A stretch of DNA of 64,000 nucleotides from Lucifuga dentata (Eukaryota; Chordata; Actinopteri; Ophidiiformes; Bythitidae): positions 62,001-126,000 of the forward strand of contig VXCM01000206.1 in NCBI GenBank assembly GCA_014773175.1, in the 5' to 3' direction. The notes under the pieces were generated by a model. It saw nothing but the letters and a program-made list of their open reading frames with translations, was not told the DNA's origin and did not search any database. The translations under genes were made by a program, and so were the position numbers. The stretch's first letter is position 1; every line of letters starts with the position of its first letter. Below, in pieces: positions 1-12,857 of the stretch.

Positions 1-56
1 ACATCAGTGTTTGTTTGCAAAATATACCAGAAAATACCATATAAATGCATATGTAC

Positions 57-391
57 CTGATATGTGCTATCAGGACTCAAAAGCGTCACTCTTCCGTGCC
101 TCCAGCGATTTCCCTGATCTCCATTTCTGGTCCACAGCAAGTGGGGGCTTCTAGTGCTGTCAGGGGTCTGAAGATAAACACTGAGTACCCCCACGCCTCT
201 TCCCTCCATGTAGTACCAAAACATTAAGCATTCCCCATCAGAGGGTGTGNGTACCCCCACGCCTCTTCCCTCCATGTAGTACCAAAACATTAAGCATTCC
301 CCATCAGAGGGTGTGGGCTCCATCACTGCAGTCACCATACAGCCTCTGGACCCCACAGGGTGACTCCACAACTCAGCACTCAGGTAGTAAC
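57..391 (-). other. malrd1: Third MAM domain exon, interrupted by an assembly duplication
   Basis: The exon runs from an acceptor after 391 to a donor at 56. As written it is 335 bases and out of frame with its neighbours. Positions 185-249 and 251-315 are the same 65 bases on either side of a single N (250). Removing one copy and the N leaves 269 bases, which joins phase 1 to phase 0 as required and reads through as a MAM domain segment (for example [12 protein letters not shown] and GDQGNRWR). Confidence 0.8.
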
Positions 392-3300
392 CTGCAGATA
401 AAATGGCGACATAGTATGCGTGTTCAAATTCTTAATTGACTTTGTGTGTGTGTATGTTTGTGTGTGCATGTTTTCATGTATGTGTGTGCATGTATGGAGT
501 CACAAAGTGGCTGCATGTAAAACATCCACAATAAATAAGGCAGGCATCCCTTGAGCCAATCAGTAATAAAATGTATCATCTCTCCTTTCATAAGTAGAAA
601 TTTGAAACTTTAATCAGGATCAGTTGCATCTGAAAGATCAAATTTGTGTAAAAAATGTTGACCTTTACAATTATAGCACCATTTATGTACCAATCAATGC
701 GCAGAGACAGCATTCATCCATTTTAGAAGTTCAAGTTAAAGTGAGACCAGTAACATCTACACTCCGTGGGATTTTACATTTGATTATCAGACAGACGGAA
801 GAACAAGAAGAAAAAAGAATGAAAAATCAAAAGCGATATTTCACCTGTTCTGTCATGATTTTACAAGTTCACTGTATTAGCTGTGTGATCAGATTCATGA
901 TTGAGGAGTGGCTTACCTTGCTCCGTCCCCAGGGTGTGATCTGTGGCTGGGCCTGATGAGTTGTGTGGCTGTGACGTCCCTCTGATTCGGCTCCAGCTGA
1001 AGTCTGCAGAAGGCTGGGGCTGCAAACCACAGAGGGAGCCCTGAAAGGTGCATTCCCTCTCAGCAGAGCAAGAGCCATTCTCACTGCTGGACAGCAATAT
1101 GTCATCGATGGATATGCTCCCTTGCTTATTGCCCACTTCTGCTTCTATAATAAACTGGAGAACAGCATCAATTCATTGGAGTGTAGGTTTAAAGAGTTCA
1201 TCGTGGAGAATGTCTTCACCTTCATCAGGATATGTTACACTACTCTTTCAAATGCCAGTGGAAGTGAAAATGAAAAAACACAGCTCTCAGAAGTGCATTG
1301 AAGTTAAACCATTTTCTCATAGGCTGCAAGAATACTAAAAAAACAGTAACCGTTTAAATGGATTTATCACATCATTTCATATGTCACAGTATCCATGTGG
1401 GTGAATTTACAAAAAATAGCAAAAAAATTACTTGAATTGGTGTGTCACTGGTGAAGGTAAGATCAACAAAGCGCCATTTGTTTCCCTGGGTGCCACTCCT
1501 CATCCAAACAACTGTCTTTGGTTCACCAGAACGCTTTGTGATAAACCTCAAAGAACCTGGAAATAAGTGAAGGTCAGGATAATGTGTGGTTATTAGGAAA
1601 GCCTGGTCATTTCAAATAAAGCTGGCAAAAAGACAGTCAATCTAAAAATGGTCAAATTAGTCTTAATTGTATGGATATTGATGAATGCTAATTTTCTTCT
1701 GTGGATACCTATACATTGAATTATTCCTGGATGTGTTACAGTATGGACAGTATGGAGGTGCTTACCAATGCTGCTGCCATATATGTGGTACCAGAAGCTG
1801 ACGCATATGACTCGACCTGCAGCTTGAGGGTAGCTGATGAGTCTGGCTGCTAATGAGGAATCTGGGTTGTTTCTAGTTGATGCATACATGTAGTAGCCTA
1901 TTTAAAAAAAAAAAAAAAAAAAAAAAAAATCATGTGATGTTAATCTGAATCATCAAGTATCAGTGGAGTGGATAATTTAATTAAGGGTGAATTTTTGAAA
2001 TACATGTGATTTTTTTGAATTGTCGCTGATTTCTTGTTGATTAAAGTGCTAGACTGTGTTTAGAGGTATTTTAATGATGGCTTTGAAGTATGTCCAGGAG
2101 ACCAATGAGTTTTTTTTATATTGTGAACCTTTTGGATCTGTATTTTATGTAATGTATTATGTTGTCTAATCATTTTATATTGTAGGTAGCCATCTTATCA
2201 TCTTGGCATGGGACTACGGAAGAAAATTAGTAATTTTTGGCTAAATTTGGCATATTTACATTTTATTGTTTATTAATGTGCATTGTCCCAATCAAATAAA
2301 TAAATATAAATACAAAATTTGGGTTGTAAATGCCACATATCTGCCTCTGTATTGTGGCTAAATATGAGCAGATATGAAACACCTTCAGTTCCTCTCTTGC
2401 CTGTTTATGCAAAAATTAAAATAGACACGTGTAAACTAAAGGCATTGGCCATATTGCGGTGTTTCATAAAACACTCCTTAAAACAAAATTATTAAATCAA
2501 ATACATATACATGTCAACAGAACATTTCTCCTGTGGGTGAACAACAATGCTGATGTTATTTTTTTAATGAGTTGGCTGTCAGTATAAATACTCACCTTTC
2601 CCAGTAGTGTGGTCATATCCTGGGCCTTCATTAAGAAAGCTGTCTTTAGTCCTTTTCCATATAAGGCTGGCATTGTGATCATGGTACCATGAGCAAGTGT
2701 CCTTTTCAAAATCGCATGAAAGCTGGTCTGATCCTGCAGGGACATCTCCCTCCCAGCAGTGCTCAAACATGATATCGTCCAGCATCACATCCCTCGCTCT
2801 ATGGGCAGGAGGTCTGAATGAAATCAGCAGCTGTGGAAAGAAAACTGTTAATACTACGCTGGTTGTTTGACAAATAGATTTGTTTCCTGAACATCCCAAG
2901 TACGACATATTTACTCGTAAGTCAACACAAGACAAATCATACTTAAAGGACCATACTGGCCATTTTGCATGTTTGAGCCTAATATACGGTATTCAATTTT
3001 CATACACGTAACGTTACTGACAATAATTTCCCAAAGCATACTACTGGAATGGTGAATTTAAAAATTTTTTTCCCCTACCTTCCAGACCAACATTCATTTC
3101 AGTTCATTCTGGTATGCTATTAAAATCAACTTGCTGATACTCGAAACATTCTTGGGATAGGTAATCCATCATGGTGTGTATTCAGTTTTTTTTTCAAAGT
3201 CACATAATTTTAGTGTTTAAGCACAATAAAAAGTGCAGAGTGAGTGTATGTATGTCTCCACTGGAGAATACAGAAGATCTGTGTTTATCAAAAAAAATTA

Positions 3301-5444
3301 AACAACTGTGACTTCATAAGGCTGCATAACTATTAGCCAAACATGGATTTTTAAGGTGGATGTATAGCTTGAATATTTGATTTGGAAAGATTAAGAGACT
3401 TAGTAAAAGATCAGGAAAGCTGAAATACGGTTTTATCCTTTGGGAAATTGTTGTCAGTAATGTAACATGTATAAAAATATTAGGCTCAAACATACAAAAT
3501 GGTCAGTATGGTCCTTTAACACTTAGCTCATTCTTAGAAAAGTTACATTAAAGATAGAAAGCAAACTTAAACTATTATGCTTATGTGCAAATTAAAAGAA
3601 TACAGGATATTTTACCTACCTTGTATCCCCCTGGACGATTACCAATGAAAGCTGTGGAGTTTTCCCAATCAACTGTGTTACTTTTAGAAATCTCCAGCAA
3701 TTCTTCCCCAATGGATTCTCTCTCCAATTTGAATTTGAGAAAAGATGAAGATGTCGGCAACTCATTGTCATAAATGTGGTAGGTACCAGAAGCTGAAACA
3801 CATAACTAGTCAAATTAAAAAGAAAAAAACAGGCAGCAAATTCAGAGTAAAAGTGAGAGAGTAAAGTGCATTGCCACAAACTTGTTTATTCTTATTTTTC
3901 CATTGTTTTTTAAATTTTATCATCTATGGAGGGTGTAGACAACCATGTGCCACCTCAGATGACTGAAGCTGAGTTTCACTGGAGGGTGTAATGCTGCATT
4001 TGGCTTAAACTTGGAAATCAGATCACACATTTCTGATCTCTGATTGGGAAAAGTCAAAGAAAATGTCCCCTCAACTCGGAAGTCCTTCTTGGAAACTTGA
4101 GCAAGGTTTCTCAACCTGTCTCCCACTTTGTTTAGTTCAAATGCGAGACGGTTGTAAATGACGTACTTCCAAGTTATGACTTCTCAGCTCCCAAGTATAA
4201 CGAACGCAGCATGACATATAGGGGTTCGTGCTACCCCACTCATATCCTGCCTCCCTTCTGTGCAGGCACCCCACCAAGTATAAGTAACTGTAACAAAGCT
4301 CGTTCTTAGTACCTGATCTGACATCCCAGAGCTGCCTGGTTGTCAACAGAAAAAGTTAAAGTGGCCTCAGATAAGAACCCAGATCCTTGTTTCTTATCTG
4401 CGTGCATGACATGTCCTGTGAAAGCAAATGCAAATCAGAAGGGTAGAAAGGAGAAACAAATATGCAATTATATGATTAAATTAGCTATCATTAAGGGCTA
4501 GTTCCTGTAATATAATGTTTATACTGTATTCAACACATTTATAATGGCAGTATATCAGATGACAGTTTCTAAACATCAGCATAATAACACAGACGGAACA
4601 TGATTAAATGTTAATGTTTACCCCATGGGCTTCCTGTGGTATGGTCCTTTCCAGGTATGGAGGTGACATTGGCCATCTGCAGAGTCCAGCGGTAGGAGGG
4701 TTCACTGATGTCTCTCCAACCACAAGAGTGTTGCTCAAAGTCACACGACCCTGAGCCAGGAAGGAAGGCAAGATTGAATTAATGTATTCAATACAGAAAA
4801 TATTGTATATGCAGAAAAAATTTAAAGATTTTCTGACATGTGCAGTTGAGCAAAAGTATTTTTGTTCTCACTGTCCATTGTTCCCTTAATTCTATGTCAA
4901 AAATAAATAGGTAATGTTTTTTTTTTTTTTAATTTGAAAAAGTTTTGCAACAAGATCAACATACCACAAAACTCCTCATCTGAGCCATCTTTACAATCTG
5001 TCTTAAAATCGCAGTTTACTCCAGCAGGCAAACATTCTCCAGATGAACAATGGAACTCGCCATTAGGACAAGATGACACAATGACCAACAAAGCTGCAAA
5101 GACAGTTTTATTAAAAACAGAGAATAACAATAAAAGAAATGGGGGGAAGAAGTTACATCTTTGAATTCCTTTTTTGTAATTATTTCTCAGTGGTGAAGTA
5201 TTTTAAGGCTACCAGATGATGACAGCATGGCAAGCCAAATGAACATACTCTTTTCAAGCCACCATACACACCAAAACGTCTGTCACTATGCCCTGTATCA
5301 GTGACAACTCTAATGATTTCTCTGTCATATTTTTTAAACCCCTTATTTGTCTATTAAATACACAAAATACTGTACATTACGTGAAACAATAACAGCAATG
5401 GATTAAAGAACCTTACCTGAGAGCTGAACCAATAACTGCTTCAT
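57..5444 (-). CDS. malrd1: MALRD1-like protein (LDLa plus MAM domains), 5' part; gene continues past left edge
   Basis: Ten coding exons, in transcript order: 5444-5417, 5093-4965, 4750-4622, 4415-4313, 3792-3620, 2830-2596, 1897-1766, 1556-1432, 1154-917, 391-57. All have AG/GT borders. Exon 1 starts MKQLLVQLS and, with exon 2, forms a short signal peptide. Exon 2 encodes one six-cysteine LDL-receptor class A module with the acidic calcium motif DCKDGSDEE. Three MAM domains follow without LDLa modules between them ([22 protein letters not shown] and [11 protein letters not shown] starts, each with a DHT-x-G motif). In mammals MALRD1/DIET1 is an intestinal protein that affects FGF15/19 output and bile acid balance. 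The name rests on domain order and on the MRC1/CACNB2 neighbourhood; MAMDC4, a paralog of similar design, is the alternative. Two breaks: exon 3792-3620 has 4 extra bases that shift the frame, and exon 391-57 contains a 66 bp assembly repeat. The gene is divergent to mrc1 copy 1, about 2.85 kb apart. Confidence 0.8.
185..315. other. Assembly duplication around N at 250
   Basis: Positions 185-249 and 251-315 are identical 65-base sequences separated by one N. This looks like two overlapping contig ends joined without merging. It lies inside the third MAM exon. Confidence 0.85.
2943..3519. repeat. TTAA-flanked MITE, full-length copy 1
   Basis: 577 bases bounded by TTAAAGGACCATACTGG and its inverted form ending GGTCCTTTAA. 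The outer 90 or so bases at each end are inverted repeats of each other, including CATGTTTGAGCCTAATAT near each tip. No coding capacity. It lies in an intron of the malrd1-like gene. Confidence 0.85.
4965..5093 (-). other. malrd1: LDL-receptor class A domain exon of the malrd1-like gene
   Basis: A 129-base exon, phase 1 to phase 1, encodes the end of the signal peptide (ALLVIVSS) and a complete LDLa module. Cysteines fall at the standard six positions, from CPNGEFHC to EEFC, and the segment DCKDGSDEE carries the acidic residues that bind calcium in this family. It is joined to a 28-base first coding exon (5417-5444) that supplies the start codon. A short phase-1 signal-peptide exon followed by a phase-1 domain exon is the usual layout for modular secreted proteins. 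Confidence 0.85.
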
Positions 5445-7784
5445 GTCTAGACAAACATGCCACAGGTCAAATAATCCAGAGAAACTGTAAGATCCAAAAG
5501 CATGATCTAGATGCCACCCTAACCCTCTGATTAACAACTAGTGGATATGGCATTGGATCAATACATTTATTACAAGAACTTAGCTAAGGACACAAGTTGT
5601 TATCGGCAAACCCTTGCTTAAAGTCCAGAGTGTACTCAGTGGCCTGCCTGTACATTTTGCTTTGCTTGACTTTATGGCTCTCTGCATGTTTCATTCCTGT
5701 GACTTTTGCAAAGCCAAGCTGAGGACAACAGAATGTCACACAAATGTCAAAGATGATCCAACAAATTAAGAATTTTGTAATTACCTGTTGTACACAAATG
5801 CAATGCAAAATAAAGAAAAAAAAAACTGGCATTTGTCATCATATCATGTGTTATAATAAATGTGTTCTTTAACTTAAAAGGGCAGACAAGTACAAACTTT
5901 CCCAATAAAGTGAAAGGTGGGTTTATCCTGAGTCAGTGTAGATGTTGTTAGTCATGGCCAAGGTCTACTTATCTTTCCGATAATAGAAACTGGGAGATAA
6001 GCAGTCAGTGAAAGCATCTATGTTCCAGTTTCAGTAACAAACATCCATAATAATACTAAAATCAAAACAATATGGGTAGTTCAATCTTGAACCGCAAATT
6101 ATTAGAAAACACAGGGTTTGTTAATTTGCAAAAAAAAAAAAAAAAAAANAAAAAAAAAAAAAAAAGGTGTTATTGATATTAAATGTTGTTGCGTATTTTT
6201 TCAATGTGCCGGACTCACAATTTTAGGTTATTTTAAAGAATGCTCGGTTGCATTTTCTTCCCTGTAATTCATGCAGAGCTTTTAAAAACCACTGTTGCAG
6301 CTCATGTGGGTCACGCTTTGATTAGTTTTTTATCAGCAATGTTAGTCCTCAAATACACTTCATCTATTTGGTGTGCACCCTCTGGCCAATAAAACTAATG
6401 GCGACATCACATCTATCATCTGACAAACCACAAGTTATAAAAATGTTCGAGCAAAAGTGTGTGTGTCTGCAGAAAGTCATTCATGGAAAGGGGAGCATGA
6501 TGAGAGGAAAGGAGATAAGGGTACAATGATCAATGATAACAAAATCAGTAAGGATACCCCCCCCCCNCCCCCCCCCCTCTCTTTCTCTGTCACACACACA
6601 CGTGCACAATCACAAACACGCTGACAAAATTGCCAAATTGCAAAATTTGGCAAAAAAATGACAACTGCAAAATTGAAAAAATCAAGAAAGTCTCCAACTG
6701 CAGAAACTGTCATTCTCAACATTAGTTTATGATCGAGTCTTAAAAGCAAGAGAAAAAAAAACAACAATCTTACCAACTGGCTCCAATACAAATGAATTAA
6801 TTAAAAAATACATAGAATAGGTATTTTTATATTATTATCATTATTGATGCAGTAATTTGCCTTCTTCTGTCTAATTTTGTTTCTTTTTATAGCAAAATAA
6901 TCCTTCAGTAAAGGCACAAATGGGGCTCATTTCACAAGAGGAGACCAAAATAATTCATGATTTTGGATTAAAAAAAAAGATTTAGATGATAATAGGGTTT
7001 ATTTCTGCAGTATTAGAGTACAAAGTATAATTCTTAATAGTGCCATTCATATTCCTCCAAAACCCATTAAATCTTTTCTCAATGCAGGATATGCCTGCAC
7101 AGAATGAGAAGACTTTTCTAATGAAATTAAGGTCAGATTCATGTCTCCAAACCAAGAATAACAAAGTTGTTATCAAATAAAGCAAAACTACTGGGTCCAA
7201 TCACTGCAAAACAAGTATTAAAGTATTATACAAGGAAATGCTGGTAAGAGGTTCAGATTTCTGCATTTTACTACCCAAAACAGAGAATAACTAAAGAGGA
7301 AGTGAAAATACAGAATGCTATGATTCATATTAAGGAAGAGTGATCTTGGCAAATACTTAGTGAGCCACAATATCTAAATGCCTCCACCCCAAAACAGGAC
7401 ATTGTGCTGCTGCCGTTGCTACACTCAGAGTGAACAAAATGTTCTCCTGATCAGCAACAGTGCAGCAATATTCTGATTTAATAACCTTAAGAAAATCTGA
7501 CTTTATAGCTAACATTTCTTGCGAATAGTCTCCATTAATGAATTGCTAACTTTTAGCCTCTTTTTATGATCGCAGGTTATTCTCAATGGCACGCTTATTT
7601 ATGGCTTGAGACAGTTTGGTTAAGTATGTGTTTTGCTGTGCATACTCACTCAGGGTAATAAACATGAAAAAAAAAGAAAACTACTTAGAATAATGCTACA
7701 TCATATACAGCACGTTGTTGTTTGTTAGTTGTCTGATGTTGGTTCCACATTTTGTAAAAAAAAAACATGAGGCACAAATAGCCA

Positions 7785-7823
<39 letters not shown>

Positions 7824-8298
7824 CCAAAAAATCCAGTTATGGTTTCATTACTGTTTTGGTTGAAAACAGTTAAAGGGATTCAAACACAAAATTAATAATA
7901 TAGAACTTAGAATACTACATACTGCATACATATACAGTACATGCTGCACTATATAATGTAACAGTGGATTTGATCAGATAGATTGATTGACCTGAATTTA
8001 TCTCCCAGTTGGTTCAGTTCTGTTTTGCCTCAGTTCTGATGAGTCATATTTGGGGTAAATCTCTTCCACATAATGTTTCTGGTGCAACAAAGTGAAGGGG
8101 CACATCTGTTGGATGACGCATGCATGCACGTGCGTGTGTGTTGTTGTTGCCCCTCCTTCCCTCCCAGTTCAACTTCTTAACTGGTAGCAATAGGTTGAAA
8201 TATATATATCTGAAACATGACACTTGAATGAAAAAAAGTGATAAGGCTGTTAAGTTTCCCTCCTTTTCATGGTCATGCTCAGATGTCCTCTGCTTGCA
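5445..8298. other. Divergent spacer between malrd1-like gene and mrc1 copy 1
   Basis: The two flanking genes start on opposite strands, so both 5' flanks must lie here. The stretch is AT-rich and holds a poly-A run with an N (6131-6165), a poly-C run with an N (6557-6578), and another long poly-A run near 7792-7822. A short TATATATAT run lies about 95 bases before the first mrc1 ATG. I see no coding exon, and no promoter element I can defend. Confidence 0.6.
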
Positions 8299-10739
8299 AT
8301 GCATGGACAGTCTGCAGCTCTAACACACATCAGAAGAATGCTGAACACAAGGATAACTGTTGCAGCTTTGATGCTCTTCTTCCAAACATTTCAGTGTTTG
8401 GCTTCAAATGGTAAAGTGTGACCTCAAGTTTTCATATGCAAAGTGTAAATTAGTAATGAAGAATGCAAATGCAAATTGATTGCAAATTATTATTGTAGAA
8501 AATGAAATATCTGCAACTGGAAGTACTTTTGCCTATGAAATATTAACATTGAACACAAAAGCATAGATTATTTGATCTACTATGTAATAAGTTTAGAATA
8601 ATATTTGTGGGCTATTAAAAATATAATTTTAAAAGAAAGTCTTATAATGAATCCTTGAACATTTTTTCCTGCAGATTCACCATTCTCACTTACTAATAAG
8701 GCCACTGGGTTTTGTTTGGTGAAAAAAGCAACTCGCTGCCTTGATGTGCGCTGGACAACTGGTGACCGACTCTATGTTACTTTAAGCAAAAAGTGCCTGG
8801 GAGCCCAGGGGAGAAGTGTGGGAAGTGAAGTCAACCTCTATGATTGTGATGACAGGAGTGCTCTCCAGAAGTGGGAATGCACAAATGAAACCCTGATTGC
8901 CCTCAAAGGCCAAAGGCTTTACATTGAAATCAAAGATGATGAAACTGTTGCTCTGTCCAGAACAGTAGGGCCCAACAATGAACTCACAATTACAGGGACA
9001 TCCAGTGGTGCTTGCACAAGAACATACAGAGGTAAGGTATGAAGGGTTTTGTTTGTCAGGCCTTTTACTGGATATACAGACTTGAAATGCAAGTAATTTT
9101 ATTTTGTTTGAACGCTCACATTGTCATGATGTATGGCAGTCATCTCTGCTGATGGGCAGGCTGGTAATTTTCTGCTCGATTTATTGACTAACCAATTATA
9201 AAACTGTAAAATCTCACGTGAATTATGAACAAATTCCTCCTTACTAGATTTTGGCTCTGCTTGCCACCAGTAGGTCAGTTGTGTTTTTCATTTAAATCAC
9301 CTCCTCCCTTCTTTCAGAGCTTTACACTATTGAAGGAAATGCATTTGGTCGGCCCTGCATGTTTCCCTTCCAGTACAAAGACCGATGGTATTCAGACTGC
9401 ACAACATTTGACTCCTCAGTGAGGCGACTTTGGTGTTCAGTTGAAACTAAATATGAACATGAACTCTGGGGCTACTGCCCAAGCACCTGTGAGTATTTCC
9501 TTTACGACTTTAAATCTTACTACAATAAATACTGGGGCATATATAATATATATGCATCTTGTGCTCATTGTTTGGAAGCAAGTGATCAATATGCAGGTTT
9601 AGCTCTTGTGGTTGTAATTAAAAGTGCAAATGTAGGTCTGAATCAAAGGTTAATTATTCATTTTCCATATTTCTCTGTCGATGGTTCACAGCCACTGAAC
9701 ACTGGTATAAGAATACTGTAACGGGAGCTTATTACCAGGTCAACCCACAGTCAGCTCTGAATTGGGCCCAGGCTCAGACCAGCTGCAAGCAGCAAGAAGC
9801 CTCCCTGCTCAGCATCACAGATCCACACCAGCAGGCTTTTGCCACAGGTAAAGCGCCACCCTGTGGATATCTGCTGGTACTGATACTCTGAGTAAATAAT
9901 GATGACCTGAAAAATAAAACGAGGCTGATTGCTGATTTGTAGTTATTGGGCATCACATTCCACACCTAAATGTTAGCTTATATTACCTAAATTGTTTCTT
10001 TTTTTAAAAATTTAATTAGAAAATTGCAATGTGATGAAATATTTTCAAATGTAAAGTGGACGTCCTGTTAAGGCAATTGCGCCTCAAGTTATATATTTGT
10101 TGGATTTTGTTATAAATACACCTCATTTTATATTATCATAATATTTTAATAAAGTGCTATTTAAATTATTAAGTAAATTGATAAAAACTTATCAAGAATT
10201 AATTTAAAATAACTGAGGGAAAAATATGTCAAAGGACAAAACCGGTGATAAGGCTTACTTTAATCCAATATATACAACCCACATACACGTTACTGACAAC
10301 CATTTTCCAAAATATATTATGAAGCATTAATATTAGAATTGTTTTTCCTACCTTCCAGACTGTCAGTGGTTTCAGGTCATTCCATTAAGCTCTAAAAATC
10401 AACTTGTGGAGACTTGAAATGCACTTGAGATAGGTAATTCATCATGGCTAACAGAAGACAATGTATGTCTCTGCCAGGGAATATAGTCCCACGAGAAGAC
10501 GACTTTCAATGAGATATTAAAATGATTGTGCCTTCTACAAACACATAAGTGTGAGAGGGCGAAGTGTTGGTTGCCTAACATAAAATGGATGCAAGTTGTA
10601 TATATTGGGCTTAAACATGCACAAAATCTCCGGTATAGCCCTTTAACTCTGTCAATAATATAGGTCTGTTAAAGACTGTCTTAAAAATGTCATTATTTCA
10701 GGAATTTTCTAGAAATCTCTGGCACTTAATTGAAAAATG

Positions 10740-10779
<40 letters not shown>

Positions 10780-11963
10780 NCCCCCCCCCCCCCGGCAGCA
10801 ATTGGTAGATTTTTTTTTCACAGTCTCCTGTCAGTCACTCTCAGTTTATTCATAACCACTTCAGATACAATGATAAATGCACTAGTGCAACAATCACGCC
10901 ATTATGTTATTATGCTATGAAATAGAGGAACTGAGTGAAATAGAGGAACAACTTCTTCACTTTGTCTTTTCCCCTTTTTTCTTTCTCAATCACACACAAA
11001 CACAGCATTCTTTGGCAAAGAGAAATATAAACTTTGGATTGGGCTGGTTCTGGACCCGGAACATGGCTGGCAGTGGAGTGANCAAAGAGAAATATAAACT
11101 TTGGATTGGGCTGGTTCTGGACCCGGAACATGGCTGGCAGTGGAGTGATGGGAAACCTTTCTGTTATCTGAGATGGAATTCTGGTAAGTGGGTGAAAAGT
11201 GCTTCAGCTCTGAGGAACTTTTTATTTGTTGGTCAAAATTATAAAGAGGAAATGCAAACATTACTTCTCCTACAAGCAGCACTGGAATTTCCTTCAGCAG
11301 TAACCCAGAACCTCCCAGCCCTACAGCCCAGCGGTTGAACGGAAAAGTACAATAATAAGGGTGTTAAGCATAACCCAGCTATGAATATGTAGAAATCCAA
11401 CTTTTCCTGCAACTAGTTACAAAGAAATTTCATTCACTTAAAACAATGTGGTGCTTTTCCATCAAAAAAAAAAAAAAAAAAAAGTTATGGTTCTCAAACA
11501 AGTTCCATTTAAGTATCCATGGAACTAAGGCATCATCTAGCAAACCAGCCTGCATGTCCACTAATCTGTAGCGAAATCATTGCATCACCTAAGTCACACC
11601 AGCAGAAACAAGCAAGATGGATGGCCCTATTGTTTACCTGCAAGCTTTTATCATCTTATTCAATGTATTTACTTCAATCCAAAGAAGTCACATGAGCCAA
11701 ATGTGGATGTTTCACAAACCACTGTACACGCTTTGACTTCTCCATTGTTTTTAAATTTTGCAGAGGTACAATAATACACATACTGCACACTTATGCTGTC
11801 ATCATGGTTCCCACTTCAGATCCAGCTTTTTATTTTTTCCAAATGGGAATCAAGTTTTTTTTTTTATTCCAAACCAATTAATGTTTTTGTTGAAATGCAC
11901 AGACCGGAACCGGTTCCACAATGGTGGAAATGTCCAGTCTGCTTCTGGCATCAGTTGCCAAAC

Positions 11964-11999
<36 letters not shown>

Positions 12000-12809
12000 C
12001 AGTAAAAACCATAGAAAACACATTACTCTTTTTACTCCTTTAAGCTTTTTCCTTTCCTTTATATTGACAGTTTTAATTATTTCTTTCAATCCCCTTCAGC
12101 TCTGTCGCTATCTATAATACAAATTCATTCTGGGTGAAATTTATTTTATTTTGATCCAAGCTGTTTGCATGTTATGTCGGCAGCAGATCTCAAATTGCAA
12201 TAGCTGGAATCTCAAAATTGAATCATCATTTTGTTTTAGGACACCCACTTCCTAACCCAGGACACAACTGTGCAATGGTTGATTCTATGGTACAATACTC
12301 CTGGCAAACTTCACCCTGCTCCAAGAAAATGGGCTACATCTGCTACAAAGGTGGAGCTGGGATGCTTCCTCCTCAAGGTAGAGAGAATAGAGATTCTATT
12401 CTATTCTATTCTATTTGAGCCTACTTGTGGTTACTGCATAATTGCATCATTTCACTGTAATTCTACACTTCCTGTTCTTTTTATAATCAGTTGAGACAGG
12501 ATTTTGTTCAAACCCTTGGATTCCCTACAACGGCCACTGTTTCCACCTTCATCGCACTCAGAAAACATGGTCTGATGCTCAGCTTGAGTGCCGTAAGGAA
12601 GGAGGGGACCTGGTGAGCATCCGCAACGTGGAGGACCAAAGCTTTGTCACCTCTCAACTTGGATACGGTATGTTAAGACAATAGACATGAAGGTAAATCC
12701 AAATTTGTCTCACATTGTGGAAACTGCTTTGTGATCTTCAGGGTGTCATTCATGTTTGCTCGATTGCTGATACACATATGTGACTGAAAGACTTGCCTAT
12801 TTAAGTTAA

Positions 12810-12857
<48 letters not shown>

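Noticed and set aside
11016..11148. Genuine internal duplication in CTLD1 of mrc1 copy 1
   Set aside because: The repeat is exact, split by an N, breaks the frame, and is absent in copy 2; an assembly artefact explains it better.
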